Assembly (NCBI GenBank): GCA_027382625.1
Contig: JAJKFJ010020770.1
Span: 1-24,551 of the forward strand
Source: Tetmemena sp. SeJ-2015
Lineage: Eukaryota > Ciliophora > Spirotrichea > Sporadotrichida > Oxytrichidae
Length of the DNA stretch: 24,551 nucleotides
Reading direction: 5' to 3'
Shown: positions 19,474 to 24,551 of the stretch, one piece after another
Layout of the letters: each line of letters opens with the position of its first letter
Numbering within the stretch: the first letter of the stretch is position 1
Position numbers and translations under genes: made by a program
The notes under the pieces: generated by a model
Told to the model about the DNA's origin: nothing
Database searches by the model: none
Seen by the model: the letters and a program-made list of their open reading frames with translations, nothing else

Positions 19474-21947
19474 GAAGAGACGAGTTAAGCAAGAAAGACA
19501 CTCTCTATAATTACGGCTTTTGGATAAACAGTCTCAAGGATAAACAATTCTTTTGGGAATTCTTACTTTTTATCAAGAAGTTTCTGCTGATATTTATCTA
19601 CAAAATAATCACAAACATTTCTTCTATTTACAAGGTAAAGATAAACTTAAATGCTTAATCTATTTTTAATAGACTTTACTAGCTTTCAATTTTATACTAT
19701 GCGAAAATGAACTTTTCAAGGCTTATAAACCCTATAAACATGATTTTCTGAATGATTTGCATGCACTGTCTAATTAAGCAGTAGTAAGTTATTATTTCAT
19801 TTCATAAAATTCTATAGTTAGCAACTATGGTTGCCGGAATTTTATACGTGATTATTTAAATTTAAAAGTTTTTGTTTATTATGGACGTTTTTAGCTATGA
19901 AGATTTTTCCTTGGACCTGCAGGCCTATCTTAAATCATAAAAAGAAAGCGTCTAATCCTACTTATTCATGACTTATTCAATTTTTAATGTTTTTTTTTTG
20001 ACTTACATTATGCTTTAAAGCGTTTGGTTTCTGATAGTTTGGCTGAGGGAGTTTATGATAACCCATAAGAAGTTCATTATAAGAAAAAAGTGGCCAATTT
20101 TACTAAGAAGAGTTTGGATATGGTACCTATCTAAGCCACTTAGTTGGAGAGCATTTCAGTGCGAATATGATGAAGTTTTCGATCTGCAGAGAATTTTAAT
20201 AGGAACAAGAAAGGAGAAAAAGAAAGTGAGGATTGCTGAAGAATTAAACCAGTTCAATGATACAGAAGCAGCACTAAATCTTAATGAAAGAGTCACGACT
20301 GAGGGAGTATAAAATACTCACCAAAATGATAATGAAGATATCCCTTTGCCTATGAGGAAACTAATCCGAATTTTTTATATCTCTTAATTTTTTAAGTTTT
20401 CTAAAAGTTTTATCACTACTGATGGTCGGAATGTCTAAAGATACAAAACTGCTAAACTTCTTTTAAGATGAAGGTAACGAAGGCCTCGAGGATGAAGTTA
20501 TAGAGGCGAAAAGATAGAGATAAGCCCTACTAGAGTAAGATCTAGAGAGGATGATTAGAATAAGATAGTCTAAAAAGAGTAAAAAGAGTTCAATATACAA
20601 CGATCCTTTTAAAGTGACACTAGATGATTATCATATGAGCAAGGATACCCAATCATGGATGCAGAAGTATAGCAAGTATACAAGTGGTTTAAATTACTTA
20701 TTTAATTATATCCTACTCTAAGTTTAAGAGCAAGGAGGGAGGGCCTCGGATTCCAAGATATCTTTTATTTTAAGCGAGGTCAAGACATAGATTTAAAGTA
20801 GTATATAAAGAATATTAGAGAGCAAGATCCAGCTCTACTAGAACAAGTTTTGCCTTTGTATGAACATAAGCATGGAAATTTGTTGAAGCAGGTGATTGAT
20901 CAATAATATGTCAAGTAGGATAAAATAATCGAGAAGTAGAAAATTTTACAAGAAAGGAAGTAGTAGAAATTAGAATAGAAGGAAAAGAAAAGGATTGAAG
21001 CTCAGAAATAAGAAGAGCGACTCAACAACATACCATTAACTAGAAAGAACACTAAAAATTTGCCAGCTAAATTCAGCAGAAAGCAGCAAGCTCGATTGGC
21101 AGAGGAGGCATTAAAGTAAAGTGTAAGCTCAGAGTCATTTGACATTTTCCAATCTCAATCGTCAGAGGCGTCCTCAATTTAAGATGATGGAAACTCGGAT
21201 AACTTAACCAACAAGAATAAGGATACAAATATATCGGAGCCATTTAGTTCATAGACTCTAAACTCAAGTTCCTCCTCTTCCTCTAATTCTTCTCAAATGA
21301 AAGGAGAAAATTTGGAATAAGTAATTCCAGAAACCATCTTGAAGTAACTAAAATTGAGAGGCAACAATAATAACACATTAAGATTTTAAGTTTAGACTAA
21401 GGAACCGATAACATAGACTAAACCTATCAAAAATCCTCAATCATAAGATGCACCATCACCAACGAAGAAGCGACCTAGTGAAATTTAAGACATGAAAAAG
21501 AGATTATCTATAATGAGACCTCGTAGGTCTTCGATGATGTACAATTTCAGGTAAGCATCAACATTTGTTTATATATGCTCACAACCTCAATATAGATCTG
21601 AGACGATGTAGCCAAGTAGAAATAAAGAAGAAACGGAGTATAATATTTAAGCTCTTGAAATGAATTCAGACATCATGCCCTCAATAAATGAAGATGAGGA
21701 ATACAAAGATAGTCTATAATCTTCAGAATAATAAGTTGCCAAATAAAACTAAATGGGGAATTTAAGATTAAAATCTCCTCCCTCCAGTAATATAAGTCCA
21801 ATAAAAAGATTATTAATTTTATCATTATTTAAATAGGAGAAATTGTTGAGAAACCCCTAAAATATTTCCAAGAAATAGGCTTAGGAGCAAAAGGTTAAAA
21901 AATTTTAACAGAAAATTTTTTATTAGCCTATAAAATAAAAAAAATGA
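19464..21947 (+). CDS. Gene B, block B2: last membrane helices and long cytoplasmic tail
   Basis: Begins at the 10-bp pointer and reads IFQRRDELSKKDTLYNYGFW, then INSLKDKQFFWEFLLFIKKF, the aromatic motif and following helix of the family. A 38-nt intron (19635-19672) joins ITNISSIYK to TLLAFNFILCENELFKAYKP. After a further IES near 19880 come the last helices (SIFNVFFLTYIMLQSVWFLI) and a tail of about 500 residues, rich in K, Q, S and E. The tail includes an apparent coiled coil (EKQKILQERKQQKLEQKEKK) and serine-rich stretches. A solved IES in the tail has pointer GTTTAA (20687-20692 and 20722-20727). The frame ends at TGA 21945-21947. Gene B's tail is longer than gene A's and shows no close similarity to it. 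Confidence 0.8.
20693..20727 (+). other. IES in gene B tail, pointer GTTTAA
   Basis: GTTTAA at 20687-20692 and 20722-20727 in the same codon phase. Excision of 35 bp joins KYTSGL to RARREGLGFQDIF and corrects the frame. Confidence 0.8.
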
Positions 21948-22230
21948 AATAGGCTGTATTCTTGTATAAAAGTCAAATATTTCGATTCTTAATTTTAAAT
22001 TAAGAGAGGCTCTCTGCCAAAATAAAAAATAGATAAGAAATAATTAATTTCTTCCATGAGCATTATGTATTCAGAGTATCAAATGATACTCAGATAGCTT
22101 TAACAATGTATGAGTAACCAAGAAATTTGGTGATTTAATGACAATAATTTTTAGGTTTTACCAGGTGCTTTATAAAAATCTTACACTTTATTTAAAGATA
22201 GAGGAAGGGAAATAAGTAAAATAGGAAAGT
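21948..22230. other. Spacer between blocks B2 and A0
   Basis: No gene is recognised. It contains a short perfect hairpin (GAGTATC 22074-22080 with GATACTC 22085-22091), which may be chance. Confidence 0.4.
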
Positions 22231-24026
22231 ATCGTTTAAAGATAATAGCGAGGATCTAACTCCCTCCTCCTATGAAGTAAAGTATGAAAGAAGGATATCT
22301 CGATAATGAATGTATTGATATTATTTCTTTGACTATTAACTCTTTCATAATTTGAACCTTGGTATTTATATAATGTAGAATAGGTTGATTTGGTAGTTGA
22401 AGTTGAATTGAAAAGAATTGAGATTAAATGCTAAATCTTGCCTCTCATTCACCTCTATACTATCGAATTCAAACAGCTGAGGATTTTAATTGGCTAAAAC
22501 GTTTTAAAAAAGAGTATTCATACTGTTTAGAGATGTGTTGTTCGTAAAAGTAAACTAAGTAAAAGTTGATGCTTTCACATTTTGTAAGAGAAATAACTTG
22601 TTGGAAAGAATCTTGCTGCTGATTACTTAGAAAATTGTGCAAGTTAGCTAAAGTTTTAAGTTAGACAGAAGATGAGAATCTTGCTATAGCTACTTTAACT
22701 TACAGTTTATACATTTTAAATTTGAAGCATGTTATTAACCGGCATTTTAAAAAAATGAAATATTATAAAAGCAAGTAACTTCCACCTTTGAATACTACAT
22801 TTTAAAGTACTAAAGACATGCCAGTATCACTACTTCCTTCAATTAGAATATCTCCTACTACCTTTATAAGGGGCAGAGCTAACGAAGTTGATTGAGTAGT
22901 AGAGGAATCTATATGATATTTTTAGCTACTCATATAACTTTACAATAGTCTACTATGTTAAAGAAATCTTTAATACAATATATTAGATGTTGTTAAAAGT
23001 AATGTCTTAAAGTAAAACTTATTTCTGCTGTTGTATAAGGAGTAAGTTTTAGTTGACTGATTTATCCGAAACAGTCAAATTTTGAATCTAAACTTTGTAA
23101 ATTAAATCGAAATTACTGTGAGCGAGCCTTATGATTATAAATTTAAGATGAAGTATGTAGGTTCTACTTTGACTCTCTGCAAGGACCAATTTTAAATCTG
23201 TATGTTTTCATTTTAACTGTTGAGATCAATTCCAATAAATGAATACAGAAATATTCTTAACTAAATTAAAATGAGAAAGGTACTATAATTTGATAAAACT
23301 ATTACACTAATTATATCTTACTGAAAGTGTTTTTGATAGTGATATCTTTGAAGATGATGTTTCTTTTGACTGCTGTGGTCTGATTGAATTTCCTTAGATA
23401 GAAGTTGACTGTGTTCGTAGCCATGCCATTGAGAGTCAGATTCTGAATAGTCACAGTTTATTGCAAACCTTTGTCACACCGCTGCCAGAATATTAAGAAA
23501 GCATCATTGTTTTCAAAGGCAAAGTCACTCTCAAACTCATTGCTCACAAATTGCAGGTTAGTGGCCGAGGAATATAAGTAGATAAACTAGAATACTGGAT
23601 TATCTGCGCTTCCAAAAAATTTATTCGAGCTGATAATCAAAACTAAAAATTTTATTTCAAATTAAAAAATGCTGAAGGTGATGTCGGAGGATTTATCAGT
23701 TTGGCATATCTAAAGAGATGCATCTAGCCACATAAAGTACGTGAGATACTTTACATAAATGCTATTACCAGTGAGTAATATATTCTAATCTGTATAGCTT
23801 TCTAGCAGAGCTGTCTATACATAGAACTTGCAATCAGTTATTGCAAGGTGAGACTTCTAATTCTGGCCATAAATGTTTATCAAAGCTTAGCTATTTAAAT
23901 TAAAAATTATTAATTGCCTTGAGACAACGATGAACTTGAAGTGTCACTCATGAAAATTAATGATTGGAATGTGAAAGGAGTACTATAAATACTGATGAAT
24001 GCTTCCTAATAGAGTATGATTGCCAT
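22231..24026 (-). CDS. Gene A, block A0: 5' beta-helix ectodomain, start not seen
   Basis: Minus-strand coding with beta-helix character, broken by several IESs that I did not fully solve. Readable pieces, 5' to 3', include YSTPFTFQSLIFMSDTSS and HLAITDCKFYVQTALLESY. Then come NNKFFGSADNPVFQ-like text, NLQFVSNEFESDFAFENND, VTIQNLTLNGMATNTVNFYL and IIFKDITIKNTFS. Further on are VQIQNLTVSDKSVNQNLLLI, DILIEGSSDTGMSLVLQN and PQLFEFDSIEVNERQDLAF. The block ends with SQEEGVRSSLLSLND at the 9-bp pointer shared with A1. An in-frame ATG lies at 24024-24026, but no signal peptide follows, so the true start is probably beyond the transposon on the right. Composition and repeat style match A1 and B1. Confidence 0.7.
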
Positions 24027-24070
24027 TTATTAGGTATCATTCTTAATTAATAATTATTCATTTCTTAAAT

Positions 24071-24551
24071 CGGTGGCTCTCAAATGGAGTCCCAGTCGAC
24101 AAGGTAGTCCAAGAAGCGCAAGTTCGAAGAATTTGATCCTACTCAGTCCTCCTCTCTAGCCTTCCCCGCTCATCATCACCACATTCCGGACATGAACCTG
24201 ATACCCCTGCTGGAGAGCCGGCTGCCTCAGATTAAAACTAAAGTCATACGCAAATCTGGCTCAGTGAAGCTGAGGGTACGTCAATCCATCACTTATGAAC
24301 AGCAGCTCTCCGCCATCTATCTCCGCTTTGGAACACTCCATTCAGATGCGAATCCACGCCTCACCTACCCGCAGGTTGCAAATATACTTGGCTTGCGAGT
24401 TGGGGCAGTCAATATGATTGTCTAGCGTTGGCGCAAGAATGGCTTTGTCGTTATTGTGAACAGGTTCAGGCGAGGCAAGGGGCGGTTACTATCTCCAGAC
24501 ACCGAGCGTCGCATCACCTCACTGAAGGGAGCCGGAAGGCCATCTCTTGGA
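24071..24551 (+). mobile_element. Left end of a GC-rich DNA transposon, truncated by the window
   Basis: Base composition changes abruptly from AT-rich to GC-rich at about 24071. The first bases (CGGTGGCTCTCAAATGGAGT) could be a terminal repeat, and the transposase start codon lies only about 13 bp inside. Neither the other end nor a target duplication can be seen. Confidence 0.55.
24084..24551 (+). CDS. Transposase N-terminus, IS630/Tc1-like helix-turn-helix
   Basis: An open frame of 156 codons from ATG 24084-24086 to the window edge. It has TAG codons at 24105 and 24423 that must be read as Gln, so the gene is adapted to the ciliate code. A basic N-terminus (SKKRKFEEFD) that could act as a nuclear signal is followed by LPQIKTKVIRKSGSVKLRVR. 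The helix-turn-helix LTYPQVANILGLRVGAVNMI and QRWRKNGFVV come next, then an arginine-rich linker (NRFRRGKGRLLSPDTERRIT). This order fits the DNA-binding half of IS630/Tc1/mariner transposases. The catalytic DDE part would lie beyond the window. It may be a TBE-type or related germline transposon, but this cannot be decided from the N-terminus. GC content is well above that of neighbouring genes. Confidence 0.75.

Larger units (their letters stand above)
19427..22239 (-). other. Large IES of gene A (pointer r) containing block B2
   Basis: The 9-mer ATCGTTTAA occurs at 19418-19426 and 22231-22239. On the minus strand both read TTA AAC GAT and join GVRSSLLSLND to DVLVLAPTISIQ in frame. The 2,813-bp interval holds all of B2. 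Confidence 0.75.

Noticed and set aside
22074..22091. Perfect 7-bp hairpin as a terminator
   Set aside because: A short AT-containing stem in AT-rich DNA, over 100 bp past the stop of gene B; expected by chance.
24071..24079. CGGTGGCTC shared by the transposon end and the foldback arms (about 440)
   Set aside because: A nine-base match between two GC-rich elements, and not at the foldback element's outer ends; too weak to claim kinship.
1..24551. Reading the many short frames as pseudogenes
   Set aside because: In-frame TAA/TAG are Gln codons, and the frameshifts are bounded by direct repeats whose collapse restores conserved motifs, which fits germline IESs rather than decay.
1..24551. tRNA, rRNA and CRISPR arrays
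   Set aside because: I saw no convincing tRNA B-box, no rRNA core sequence and no regularly spaced repeats on either strand.

Overview
The window reads as germline (micronuclear) DNA of a spirotrich ciliate of the Oxytricha/Stylonychia kind. TAA and TAG are used throughout as glutamine and only TGA ends genes. Introns are short (about 29-60 nt, GT...AG). Reading frames are broken again and again by short AT-rich inserts flanked by direct repeats of 3-10 bp. Removing one repeat copy plus the insert restores the frame, which is the signature of macronuclear-destined segments (MDSs), internally eliminated sequences (IESs) and pointers. Several junctions were solved by hand. Which genus this is, and every gene product name, is inference from sequence alone.

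Layout, left to right. 1-252: no gene seen. 253-868: a foldback element with ~250-bp inverted arms and a GC-rich core. 1021-2704 (+): a DHHC palmitoyltransferase lacking its 5' end, with six IESs and one intron. 3235-4461 (+): an uninterrupted Q-rich single zinc-finger protein. 4641-~6200 (-): a J-domain protein. ~6300-10420 (-): a very long S/N/Q-rich protein of unknown function. 10608-11206 (-): a small two-helix membrane protein. 11219-12282 and 12327-12718 (-): two unrecognised genes. 12941-24026: two large paralogous membrane proteins, called A and B here. 24071-24551: the start of a GC-rich transposon whose transposase also uses TAG as Gln.

The striking part is 12.9-24.0 kb. A (minus strand) and B (plus strand) both encode a beta-helix-like ectodomain followed by a cysteine-containing stretch and a polytopic membrane domain with a long cytoplasmic tail. 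They are not side by side but interlocked. Blocks alternate A2(-), B1(+), A1(-), B2(+), A0(-). Three direct repeats join the blocks in frame: an 8-mer (15867/18546) joins A1 to A2, a 10-mer (18481/19464) joins B1 to B2, and a 9-mer (19418/22231) joins A0 to A1. Each gene therefore lies inside the other gene's eliminated DNA. The pointers alternate p-q-p-q and q-r-q-r, so both genes cannot be made from one molecule by simple sequential deletion. The 5' ends of A and B are not in the window, and the transposon abuts the A0 block.
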